Of a stretch of 64,000 nt of DNA, positions 1 through 11,500 are shown one piece after another. The stretch lies in assembly GCA_964035545.1 (NCBI GenBank), contig OZ037768.1, positions 8,113,241 through 8,177,240 of the forward strand, written 5' to 3'. Both the position numbers and the translations under genes were made by a program. Positions within the stretch are counted from its first letter, which is position 1. Every line of letters begins with the position of its first letter. The DNA comes from Bugula neritina. Its lineage: Eukaryota > Bryozoa > Gymnolaemata > Cheilostomatida > Bugulidae. A model generated the notes under the pieces. It had not been told where the DNA came from and ran no database searches. It was given only the letters and a program-made list of their open reading frames with translations.

Positions 1-363
1 CATTGACATGTACAGCACTTACATTCACAGCATCTACATGTTTTACAGCACAATACTGGAAGCTAATTATCAGTGGATACATAAATATGACAAGTTAAAG
101 AGCCATCCTTACAAGAACAGCTTTTCTCAGGATACTTTGAATAATGCTGCCTTATAGCAGGCAGCCTTTTAATGATAATTAAATATCCAATTGGTGACCG
201 CAAATACACATATTACCATAATTGATAGTATTTCTCTTCATTTAATAGTTTGTAGACTTCGTCATCAAATAATTGAATAATTGAATTGATGATCTCATTT
301 CGAATTATACATTTCCTGTTCAAAATTAACTGAAAACATATTCAATATGCCAGTTTTGGCGAA

Positions 364-849
364 TCAACCGTGCCATGTGTATGGATTCAATTTGTTGCTA
401 ATCACTTGATGAATCTTGATGCTTAAAGTGAGACTCTCATTGCTGTATTTTAGCACTACTTGTGACTGACATTGGTTAAACGCTGTATAAATGCTGGTAA
501 TTCTGTCTGCTATTTCAAGTTTTCCACTCGCACCATCACACAAATTTACAGACACATATTGTGAGTGTTTGTGCTCTAAAATTTCTTCAGTAAACTTGCA
601 GCCATCTTGAGTAACGTCTAGGAAGCTTTCTATTGGCTCTGTTTTGTTGCAGTATTTCACAGTAAAACCCGCTGCTATGATTGGTTTACTTCTTCTAAGT
701 TGTAAGGTTATTGGATAAATACCAGATGCTGATATTATAATCTGTATTACTAAGCTATCAATAGAGTTTTTCCTTATAGCTTTTTTAAAATTATTCATCT
801 TTTTACAACTTGTTAAAATATTATCAAAATGGTAGTTTGACTTCAACAC
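364..849 (-). pseudogene. ADAM prodomain-only fragment (third paralogue, probably broken)
   Basis: An open frame of about 160 codons aligns throughout with the prodomain of the ADAM gene at 2357-7753. Shared blocks include [10 protein letters not shown] versus [20 protein letters not shown] versus KPIIAAGFTV, the N-glycosylation motif NKTE, and the Cys-containing CDGASGKLE-type motif. There is no in-frame ATG at its start: the frame begins at a GTG and runs back to a stop near 886. A splice acceptor just upstream (ttcttgag, about 884) could supply a leader exon. The frame stops at 364, just before where the paralogues have their RFKR cleavage site and protease domain. The 1-363 flank carries only a weak, decayed-looking Cys cluster on the same strand (around 95-135, C-x-C then C-H-I). 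I read it as a truncated gene copy. A short prodomain-only gene, or a gene continuing past the left edge, cannot be excluded. Confidence 0.6.
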
Positions 850-1754
850 TGCTCTTGCTTCTACGGTACAGCACTCACACTCATCTCAAGAAAATACCTT
901 CCCTGATTATAAAGTTGAAAAGCATAGATATATTTTAGACAGGTAATAAGCCAGTACAAAGTTACAGATGTTTCACAAATCATACTGTTATTGTACTATA
1001 TAATATACAGACAAAAGCAATAATTCGTAGATCATCGATAACTCAAGGTCCAACAATTATTTAGACATTTGTAGAAGCAATGAAATGTGTAGATTTCACA
1101 CTATTAATCAGGTTGTGGTTTGTAGATTGAGTATTTTCCCTATGCTTATTGCAAAAATTATCTTCCAAATCATCCAAAAAAATTTAGGTATATCAACAAG
1201 AAAAAATAAATAATCAATAACTTTTTCAGCATTGGGAAATAGCACAACAGTACATTATCGCAAATAAAATGACTCATCTATAATAAAAATTTATTAATTT
1301 TAGTATAACACAATGAATTTTCACTGACTTTGAAGCTCATAAAACAATGATACACTGCAGTGGATACAAATAAGTTATTAGTACAGAACTGGTTTCACTT
1401 CATATACTTTTCTTGTCAAATACCATGAACTATAGTAGGTTGAGTTTTTCTGCGTTTGGAAATTGCCAGAATACCTGTAAATTGTCATCAGTTTATTTTA
1501 TTATAATAGCTCCTGTTGTTGGGATAATTTAAACTAAACAAATTAGTATATGCATCAGAATCTAGCTAAGAGATAAATGATGCTAGAGTTTTATATTACA
1601 ATGTATTTGCATACGGTTGAGGGTTGGTGGAGTTATTCTGTTTCATATAATATAGTTAACTCTTGACATATTTTAGTTTTAAATAAAGCTGACAACATAA
1701 AAATAGATTAATCAAAAACATATATTTAAACTTGATAAGCTATATACATATGTG
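850..1754. other. AT-rich gene-free stretch
   Basis: About 900 bases downstream of the ADAM-1 gene on its strand. I see no coding exon with a convincing splice context, no RNA gene and no clear repeat. It may contain 3' or unrecognised exons of ADAM-1, whose last identified exon ends at 2357. Confidence 0.4.
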
Positions 1755-2300
1755 CATGTGTGTGTTATACACGTGTGTGTTATACATGTGTGTGTTACAT
1801 GTGTGTGTTACATGTGTGTTACATGTGTGTGTTACATGTGTGTGTTACATGTGTGTGTTACATGTGTGTGTTACATGTGTGTGTTATACATGTGTGTGTT
1901 ACATGTGTGTTACATGTGTGTGTTACATGTGTGTGTTACATGTGTGTGTTACATGTGTGTGTTACATGTGTGTGTTACATGTGTGTGTTACATGTGTGTG
2001 TTACATGTGTGTGTTACATGTGTGTGTTACATGTGTGTGTTATACATGTGTGTGTTACATGTGTGTGTTACATGTGTGTGTTACATGTGTGTGTTACATG
2101 TGTGTGTTACATGTGTGTGTTACATGTGTGTGTTACATGTGTGTGTTACATGTGTGTGTTACATGTGTGTGCATGTGTGGTGTGCAAGTGTGTGTGTGTG
2201 TGTGCAAGTGTGTGTGCAAGTGTGTGTGCAAGTGTGTGTGCAAGTGTGTGTGTGCAAGTGTGCGTGTGTGTGTGTGCGTGTGTGCCTGTGTGTGTGTATT
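1755..2300. repeat. 13-bp TG-rich minisatellite
   Basis: About 30 tandem copies of a 13-bp unit (TGTGTGTTACATG phase) run from about 1780 to 2170. There are occasional 11-bp variants and 15-bp variants with TATACAT. A degenerate TG tract with GTGTGCAA units follows from 2170 to 2300. Because 13 is not a multiple of 3 and no unit phase contains a stop, all three forward frames are open with a 13-residue Cys/Val/His/Tyr period. These frames are artefacts. The array is alternating purine-pyrimidine over long runs. Confidence 0.95.
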
Positions 2301-2356
2301 CTGCCTACATTAGTTTTTTAAATGCTACAAAAGTATGCACACTAATTCAAACTTAC

Positions 2357-4574
2357 TAATTATTTTAGGGTCCACAGGTTTAGGTTTTGCTGCTTTATAT
2401 TTCTTATAGCGCATCAATATTCCAAACATTGCAGAGTTAAAAATTAGCTGCAAGTACATCAAATAATGGAAATCATTAAAGTCAATTCAATTGTAAATAA
2501 GTAAGAGCGTTGCAAATAACTGCTATTCTAGAAAAATAATTTGTTGTATACATCTTTTAAAAGTCTTTATGGAATTAAGTTCGCAAGTAAGTACTTGAAA
2601 CAAGCAGTAACAAATGTATGCATGTAAAACAAAATATTAGTTTAAACAGTTTCCAATTGCTCACTTTTATTTATTTTATATTTCTCATTAGCTATCTGTA
2701 ACTAGATATGTGGTCTATTTGCAACTTAAGTATAAAATGTGAAATTAATGTGCGTTTAAAAAAAGCATCTCTATAGTATTGGTTTCTAACTAATTTTTAC
2801 ATTTTTTTGTAATAAATAAAAGTTTGCGTCTTTTGTTTTTTAACACCAAAGGGGCTTATACAATAACATTTATGTTTATATAAAAGTTAATTATTCTGAT
2901 TCCTAATTTTTTTAAAACATGTATGTCAAAATTATGAAAACCTATGAAGAAATGTAGGTAATCCCTTAGTAACAACTGTTTAGTGCAAATTTTTAATGTC
3001 TAGTGAGTTTTTTTATTTTAAAATAAGTTTTTACATAGATATTTTGGTACAGCTACTATGTATCAGATTCTTTACAACTTAGCAATTATTTTATTATTTT
3101 ACATACTTAGAAGAACAAGAATTATTTTACTTACCCCAACAAGAACAACTCCAACCACTTGGTTTCTATTAAACATAAATTTATCTGTTTGAGTTCCATT
3201 TGAATCATTGCAAGTACTGTTTGCTCTGCTGCTATTATAACTGATGCTACTGTTCTCAGCATTGATTGGCTGTTCACTGTCACTGAGATGTTCATTGACT
3301 TTGATACACTTGGAGTCAACACACATCCTGTTTGTACCACACGAGGCACCATTGGGAACTTGGCCTATGTCTTCTTCTTTAGTGCCGACTGGAAATATTC
3401 AGCAATGTGTATATACACATAGACACACACACACACGCACACACACGCACACACGCACACACACGCACACACACGCACACACACACGCACACACGCACAC
3501 ACACGCACACACACGCACACACACACGCACACACACGCACACACACGCACACACACGCACACACACGCACACACACACACATACACACGCACACACACAC
3601 ATTGTTATCAATAAATGTGATATTATTTTGTTTCAAAGCATAATGTAAAACCGATTGTAATTTGTAACTTAGCCAAGTGCCATAAATTCTATAATACTCA
3701 TATATTGCTATATTTTTAAAGGAAAATTTATTAGTAGATTAAGTTTTGGCAGAAAGCAGTGGCATGTTCTTGATGTATAAAAGTTGAAATTATTTTTTCA
3801 ATGCAAAATTCTCCAATATGAAGGGCCAAACGGTAAACAATTCATTGAAATGTCTATTTAATAGACATTGATATGATCCTTGAAAACCTGCCTTTCTCTC
3901 TTAATGCTACTTTATAAGTTTTATTCTATGTTTTAAGCACTCACCATTAAATCGATGTTGGCCCAGGCAAACATGCTTGTAAACGGAGTACTTGAACTTG
4001 TTGATTAGTCCGTGTAAATAATAAGACTGTAGAGTTGCGAAACGCACATGATAACAGTGCAGTGATCCGCATAATGCATCTGATTTACTTTTACAACTGC
4101 CGTATTCTATTTTAGGCTTTTCATTGTTAGTTTCTTTTAATTTCCAACCACAGTTCCCTTGCTTTAGGCCTAAAATAGTTGCAAAGTTAACTATATTGCA
4201 TCGGCTAAAAGTACCATAAATTAGCGTATAGACGTATATCTAATCAACACATATCATATGGACAAACCTAATTTAATTAAATTAGCAATATTTACCAAGG
4301 TTCTATTTGCAGGCACATAAAAAGCGCTAGAAAAAAATTATTGCTATCAACTTTAAAACAAAAAAAATAATTTCAAACACGGAGAAGCGTAGTAGATTTT
4401 TCCAAAAATATAAATAACAGTGATTATAGAGACTCTATCATGTGGCTTTTATTAATTCGTACCCATATCTACCTAGTACCTACACACCTACATTCTTACA
4501 TACTTATATAGCTGTATACCTATTTCTCCATATGCCTGTATACTTTTTATCTGTATATATACAGATATATATAC

Positions 4575-4623
<49 letters not shown>

Positions 4624-7600
4624 GGTACATATATATATATATTACTAAGAAAAGCTTTGCTATGACATACTAATTAAAGGAAGTTTTACAGACATTTTAG
4701 TTTCAAGATATATTTTCAGTAATATAAAATATATGGAATTTTCTTTTATCTAAAATTTAAACAAAATTTTAACGTGCCTAGAGTATTGCCAAAATAGTAA
4801 CAAGCATCATTCGCTTTAACTGTTCGTGAATTCTGATAAATAAGCATGCACTGTGATTTGTGAGAATTACAAGATCCATTGTAACAGAAAGCCTTATCTT
4901 CATTAAAACATGGGAGACCATTTGGTTGGTGAAAATCTGGAGGACACCATTCAGACCGACCATCACATGTCTCCTCTACATCACAGTATTCGTTGCTTTT
5001 CTTCCGGCAGACATATTCACTTGATCTAATCTTACAAGTTTTCTGCGTACAGCAAGCGCCTAGAAATAGAAAACTTGATATATAATTTTAGTTCCAGCCC
5101 TGACTATCATATTATCATGATGCAAATTCTGGTTTAAAACAACATAAATTTTGCTTTATGGTAAAAAAATCATCGATGAAAAAGTTTATAGAAAACATTG
5201 AATATCTTGGCAAAATTGCTAACAAATAAAAGTTAGATTTTAAATCTTAGCAAATAGTATGTATCTTTCTAATTTGTATTATTATTTGGAGTTATCAAAT
5301 TCAGCACTGTTATCACTCAGTTATTGAGCTGTGTGTGGCAGCAGCTGAGCGTAGCAAGCAAGAAAAGTCAACAATGATCAATATAAGTTTAATAATACCA
5401 CGAGTTTCAAATTTGAAAGCATTATCAGCACAAGAGCAAAATTTATTAGAAAACCAATGTGTTTGAACATAATACATATTGTCCTGAAGTCGCATTTATT
5501 TAGTTGATTATAGGAACATTTATTACAGATTAAAGGAAGTGTGTCAGGAATGATAACTGACAAGAAGTACGAGAAAATGCTGTTTAAAACTCGATAAAAA
5601 GAAATTTTAAATAAAATAGGTAAAGCTTACCTGTAGCGCAGCTGGCATTGCTAAAGAGTCTACAAGTGTTAGGATTGCAGCATTTACTGTTGCAGGTTGT
5701 TGGAGATCCACAATCACATTCCTCTCCTAAACAAAATGTGCTATAGTAATTTAAAAAAAAAAAAAAATTTATATATATTTAATGATTGCAGAATTTACCC
5801 AAATATTACATTACACTACTTATTAACTTTCCTTCTTATTATTTTGATGATAAAACTTTTTTTGTCTTTACAGAAAGTTTGAAACTTATTGACTATAATC
5901 ATTGCAGAAATTTGTGTCATTTAGGAATGCATAGTTGTGTTGTGTAAGATGACCAATATTACTCAATGTAAAAAGTTATTTATGTATAATTTGACTTGAC
6001 ATAATACATTCGTAAAAGTCATTTTCATTTCTACGTTCAGCAAATTTAAAAACTATTATCAAAATAAAAAGAGAGCAATTAAAGTAGCTAGCAATTTCAT
6101 AGACTGTAGAAGCTTTTTAGTTCAAGTTATGTGTGATAATTTGATTAGCCAGTTTAGTTGCCTAATTATGAGTATTTTTATGTCAATTCTAATAATTGTC
6201 TATAGAAAAGCAAGTTGCTTCATATATACTACACCTTCATCTAAAACTTTGTTTCCACAAAAGGATTTCTGCACACCAGATAAAGTTATATAAGTTTTTG
6301 GTTTGTCATTTAAACAATCGGGCAGAGTCTTTAAATCTATTAAGGAGCAGTTTGACCATTTCTCTGTAGGCCACAATTTTATTGGATCTACAATGAATGA
6401 TATGTCTTATAATAGTTTCATACCGTTACTCTTATATGCTCATTCACTTAAGGTCTTATGAATACAATTAAAATATATTAATCATATATATTATGAGGCA
6501 AAGTTATTCTGTAAGGTTATCAAAATTATTTTAAACCTCAATTTCCCTTCTCACTCAATGATATTGCAAACAAATTTGATGATTACCATACTGTAAAGAC
6601 ATTTACCTAAGCCTGAATTCATAATACAGCTTGTTCGGTCCGGCTCGTTGGGATACTCGCAAGTACAGCTGGTGTAGAATGGGTGATTATTGCTGTGAAA
6701 AAGTCCAAGGACATGTCCTAACTCGTGAGTAAGAACATACCCTACATGAAAACTATCTCGATGATGAGCCCAGGCTAAGGCGTTCCTAGAACATACAGCA
6801 CCTGTTAAACCTTGACCCAAGGTTGTGTAAAACTTTTTATTCGTGAAGATTACAATGGCATCGTTCGCCTGCAACCAGGGATGTGTGCTTTGGTATGTTT
6901 TAAATTGTGACCGGAAATGCTCTGCATAATATTCCATTTCTTTTACATTGGCTATCTTATGAAAGAACCTGTCTCCTTTATCCCACACTTCAACTCCAAC
7001 TAACACCACCTGAATATTAACTTTGTTGTAATATACATTAGCAATTCTAATGCTCGAAATTGCTAGTTCAACACTTCTCCTTATGGATGAGCTTAGATAT
7101 TGATATAGGCTATTGTCAACTATTATAAATAGCTCTACATATCTAAATGTTTTATCTATTTTTTTATCATTTTGTGACAATATTGACCTTCTCTTAAATC
7201 TTGTTGTGAGTCTCAAGTTAAAGTTTCCTTTAACCTGTTTGAGTTTAGTCAGAACTTGGCAATCGTCACTAGTCTCAGATTGAATACTTGCAACCGAATC
7301 GGCTACTTTTACTTCTCCATTCACACCACTACACAACTTTAAATAAACTTCCGAATGTTCATATCCCAAGATTTCTCCAGTGAAATAGCAGCCTTCTTGG
7401 ATAAAATCGTGAAAGCTTTCTGGCAATTCAGTTTTGTTAGAATATCGTACTGCGAAGCTTGCAGCTATGATTGGTTGAAACATTCTAAGTTTCAATGTCA
7501 TTGGATGAATACCAGCTCCAGATACTAGCATGTGTATCACAGTAGTCTCTGTAATCTCTTGCTTTATAACTTTTGTAAAATCATTGATGTCTTTGCAAGT

Positions 7601-7753
7601 AGCAAAGGCGTTCCGATAAAGACTGCTTGGCTTTAATATCCTTATTGTTACTGCATACTCACTTACAGAGTTGTTTTGGTAAGCATTAATTAAACATTTG
7701 ATGTGAGTTAAAACTACATACATTTTCAATACATAGAAACTAGATAATAACAT
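2357..7753 (-). CDS. ADAM-family metalloprotease-disintegrin, membrane-anchored, intact zinc site (ADAM-1)
   Basis: Coding exons, on the complement: 7753-6607, 6387-6235, 5726-5631, 5059-4778, 4169-3945, 3388-3135, 2447-2357. Residues 1-24 are a hydrophobic, signal-like start. The prodomain follows to a furin-type site RFKR (185-188), then a reprolysin domain beginning [10 protein letters not shown]. The zinc site [11 protein letters not shown] is complete (His343, Glu344, His347, His353) with a Met-turn CIMN at Met378. The disintegrin domain ([18 protein letters not shown], loop [10 protein letters not shown]) and ADAM Cys-rich domain ([26 protein letters not shown]) follow. No EGF module is seen; instead there is an Asn/Ser-rich, N-glycosylatable stalk, then a membrane segment (VVGVVLVG joined to [12 protein letters not shown]) and a basic tail RYKKYK. 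All internal introns up to exon 6 are phase 1; the next is phase 0. The exon-4 donor appears to be GC (4777-4776). A canonical PKMCGVT-type cysteine switch is not seen. The 3' end is unresolved: exon 7 may splice on at 2357 or read through to a nearby stop. Predicted role: a cell-surface sheddase or adhesion protein. The precise ADAM orthologue is uncertain. Confidence 0.9.
3411..3601. repeat. CA/CG microsatellite in ADAM-1 intron
   Basis: About 190 bases of (CA)n interrupted regularly by CG, in ACACACGC-like units. On the transcribed strand of ADAM-1 it is a TG/CG tract lying only about 25-30 bases upstream of the exon-6 splice acceptor (3388). It is strictly alternating purine-pyrimidine, hence Z-DNA-prone. 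The long Cys/Val and His/Thr frames through it are not genes. Confidence 0.95.
4551..4642. repeat. TA microsatellite in ADAM-1 intron
   Basis: A nearly pure (TA)n run with a few CATA interruptions, in the intron between exons 4 and 5 of the membrane-anchored ADAM gene. Confidence 0.95.
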
Positions 7754-8569
7754 TGTTATGTATATACTATAACTTACAAACTGTGATAGTCAGTTTATTG
7801 GAAATTTATGCTGTGCTAGCAACAATGGTCAGGATGAATTTATAAGCACTTTTTGTTAAGATGAGTCAAATTATCTATACAATATTTACAAAGTAAATCA
7901 CAAGGCAGCAGATAAAACAGTTATGTGAATAAAAATTCTTAAAAAAACTAATTTTATAAGCAGCTAATTTCTAATATTTCTCTAGCAACCTACTTTTTTT
8001 CACACGCTCATTACATGCTTAAACTAGAAAATTAGGCTCCCAGCTTATATATACCAACAAACAACTCTAAAAATTTGTGTATACATTTAGTTTGTTTTGA
8101 CACTAGAAAAAATAGTGTAAGATTACACCACAATTTCTCAGCAGTAACATGAAGTGCCAAATTGTGATGAAATTGCTCCTTCTTTTATCTCATATGCTCA
8201 CAACATAGTAAATTTAATATTTCTTTTTACTATGCTCATAAAGATCATAATTTACACATCTGCATATCCTTTTCATACCCCCCCCTCTCCTATTTTACAA
8301 GTGTAAATGACAAGTCATGAAGGTATAAATCAGCCCAACAGCCGCTACAATCAAACATAATAAGCGCAAAAGCCTGTGTACCAAACTTGTGTGTGTGATG
8401 GTGGACACTAAACACTTGTTTGATTGTTGTAATGAGCAATAATCATCGAGCAGGTGAAGAATATTTACAAGAGTTATGTAAACAATCATTTTGGCATGCT
8501 AAATGTATACATATATCAAAGCTAGTGTGATTTTGTTTGAAAAACATCTAATATAACTGATTAATAAAT
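7754..8569. promoter_or_regulatory. shared bidirectional upstream region of two ADAM paralogues
   Basis: This 816-base gap separates the start codons of the two head-to-head ADAM genes, so it must hold the 5' UTRs and at least part of both promoters. It is AT-rich with a C-run at 8279-8286. I cannot identify a specific core promoter element with confidence. Calling it regulatory follows from the arrangement, not from a recognised motif. Confidence 0.45.
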
Positions 8570-11500
8570 ATGAAGTCATTACTGCTATTGAAACATATTG
8601 TAATTTTCTTTGAGTTGCAATTCGTACAAGGCAGCTTGAGTAGAACAGCAGAAAATTCAACTATTGAAAGCATACATGACGTCAACATAAAAGTGTTCAT
8701 CAAGAAACAGCCAAACAAAAAAGAGACAATTCTTGTGACAACAAAGAAAGATGTAGAGGAGTTAAAGGAAGCTATAGCTGACAGCAAAGTTCCATTGACT
8801 ATGTTGATCTATGGAAGTGAAATTCCAGCAATCACATTAAAACTATTCAAAAGACAGGAGCAATATTTTATTGCTGATTTACCTGTTAAATATGCTAACA
8901 AAACATCTCCAATACAAGACCTATTAAATCTGACTCTGGATGATTGTGTTTTTATTGGAAAAGTTGAAGGGGATAAGAATTCAGAAGCTGAAATTAATTT
9001 ATGTGATGGTGTAAGTGGAAAACTTAGTTATGCAAATAGTTCTGTTGACATTGACTTTTGGTCTGTAAATTTGCAATCTAAACTTGGCTTCCATCTAAAG
9101 TATAGCAAAACTAGAGAATCGTCAGATGAGAGAAATGGAATGAGATTCAAAAGAGAGCTTGTATTTCCAAGCACTGCCAAAGAATTGAAAAAGTTTAAGA
9201 GGTACATAGAGCTGTATATAAGCATAGATCATAGCCTGTACACATCATTAAACTCATCCATTCAGAGCAGTATCAGAAGAGCTCTGAGGATAACCAACGA
9301 GGTCAACAGCTTTTTTACCCAATTTAATATATTTGTAGTTTTAATCGGTATAGAAATCTGGGATACGGCAGAGAGAATTGTGTACGAAACTGATTCAAAC
9401 TCTGTTAATAGTAAGTGGTTGCTAGGGCAGTTTACAAAATATAGAAAAAAGCATATATGGATGCAATACAATGATGTTTCTGCGCTCATCACAAACAGAC
9501 AAGTTGAAAATGCTAAGGACGGTCACCATGGGGCCATCTGTTCTACAGTGAACTCAACTATGGTCATTTCTGACTTCGGCACAGCTGCTACAGCCGCACG
9601 AATGGCCAACCGGCTTGGTAATCTCTTGGGGCTACCTCATATTGACCAAAATCTCAACAATAAATGTGGATGTGTCAAAAACTCTTGCATAATGAGCTTT
9701 CCTTTTGGTAATTCATTTTTATATATTATCAGCCACTTTACATAATGTAACAGTAGTTTAACGTAGGCATTTTAAACTCATGAATTTTGTATGTAAATAA
9801 AAATACCTATAAAACTTGATATTCTTTGCGCTACTTCAAAGATTTTTCGCTACATTTTTAATTGTAATCTGTTTTGATTTCAAGGTAGAAAAACTTTTTA
9901 AACAACATAATGTTAATTGTTACCAGAAACATAACATTATATAGTATAATATTTTGGTTCATGTATTCATGTAAGGATAAATTTATAGATGACTCAGGAA
10001 ATATTTGGACTTGGTCTCCGTGCTCAACCAGGTCTTTGATACTCAACTTCGAAAACACCGACTACCCTTATTGCTTACTGGACAAGCCACGAAAAATTCA
10101 GCTAGCAAATCAAATATACCGTCCCAATTGTGGAAACAGCATCGTAGAAGAAGGTTTCATCTATTTCAAATAATTAAGAAATAAACCCACTTTAAATTAT
10201 TTAGCACTGTTACAACTGATAGAGAGTGGTTTTACAAATTACATTCTAATATGATAGCATAGGGATGTTGTGGTTTGAGTCCCTATACGTAAGGTAAATT
10301 AGTTGTAGCACTAATGTAGCATGTAGAACAATACTAATACAACTATAATATTGGTGTCAATAGCATTAATTGCACACACTATAATATAACCACAAAAACA
10401 GCAAGCTAACTAAGAACATGCAAAGTGATTTTTTTAAATTTTCAATAAATTATTCAAGATTTTATAGTATTTACAAATTTTTTCTTAAATTAGCTGCAAC
10501 AGCTGACCATCAACTGCTAAAACCTTTGTAGGTGAAGATTGCGACTGTGGACCTGAAGGTCACTGCCAAAATAAATGTTGTAATCCTAGAAACTGCAAGC
10601 TCGAAAGACGAGCTTTGTGCGCTACAGGTAGATACCTCTGTGATATCTCAGTTATAACCGTATATGGGATGTACCTTAGTCATGAGTGCAGATTGAATCT
10701 ATAATTTTTAGTTTTGCCATCAAATCATTGTTGCTTTAAAATTATTAGTTTACTTATAGAAATTATTACTACTGCATTTCCAAGCTTTGCATTATTCGAA
10801 TAGATTTTTTCATATGATCTGCAGGGTTGTGTTGTGACCTTGAAACCTGCTCTTTCAAAGTGAGAGGTAAACTTTGCCGTGCAAGTCGCCACATGACTTG
10901 TGACATAGCAGAGGAATGTGATGGTTTGTCTGAATGGTGCCCTCCAGATTCTCATCAACCAAATGGTTTCTCATGTTTTAATAAAGGAAACTCTTACTGT
11001 TACGATGGATTTTGTAATTCCCACAAATTGCAGTGTACAAGGATATTTGGTGGTGAAACGCCAAATGGGCATGAAATGTGCTACAGCTTTTTAAACTGGA
11101 TTGGTAATTTGCAGTATAAATAGTCTTGAGGTTTTATAGTATCTTTATAGCTTACGGTAATAAAACATGTCTGATTTTGAAGATAAACTAAAATGTCAAT
11201 ATTGAAAAAAATATAGCATCTCTTTCTTGAGTTTTATTTTTATTTATGTGTTTTGTAAAATCAACTCAAATGTAGCCTACTTAATACACTTTGAGTTGTG
11301 CATATTTTACTCAAATTTCTTAAAGATGAATTTTCACACCAAGCTTTTTTTAGTAAATGTAAAGTTTCAAAAGTTCAAGTTAGTGCTTTATTTTTAATTA
11401 TATTGAGTTAATTTTGGTGCTCCGTAAATTATTTTATACACAGTCTAATTAGTATGCTATATAAGACAGCTATAGTGTAGGGGTTAAAATATTGGCATAG

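Noticed and set aside
1..363. Continuation of the prodomain fragment into a metalloprotease end (C-x-C then CHI near 95-135)
   Set aside because: Too short and too diverged to claim; mentioned only as a weak trace.
1732..2359. Three overlapping frames of about 190 codons rich in Cys/Val/His
   Set aside because: They are translations of the 13-bp tandem repeat in all three frames, so they are not protein-coding evidence.
3365..3648. Several His/Thr and Cys/Val frames on both strands
   Set aside because: They are produced by the CA/CG microsatellite in an ADAM-1 intron.
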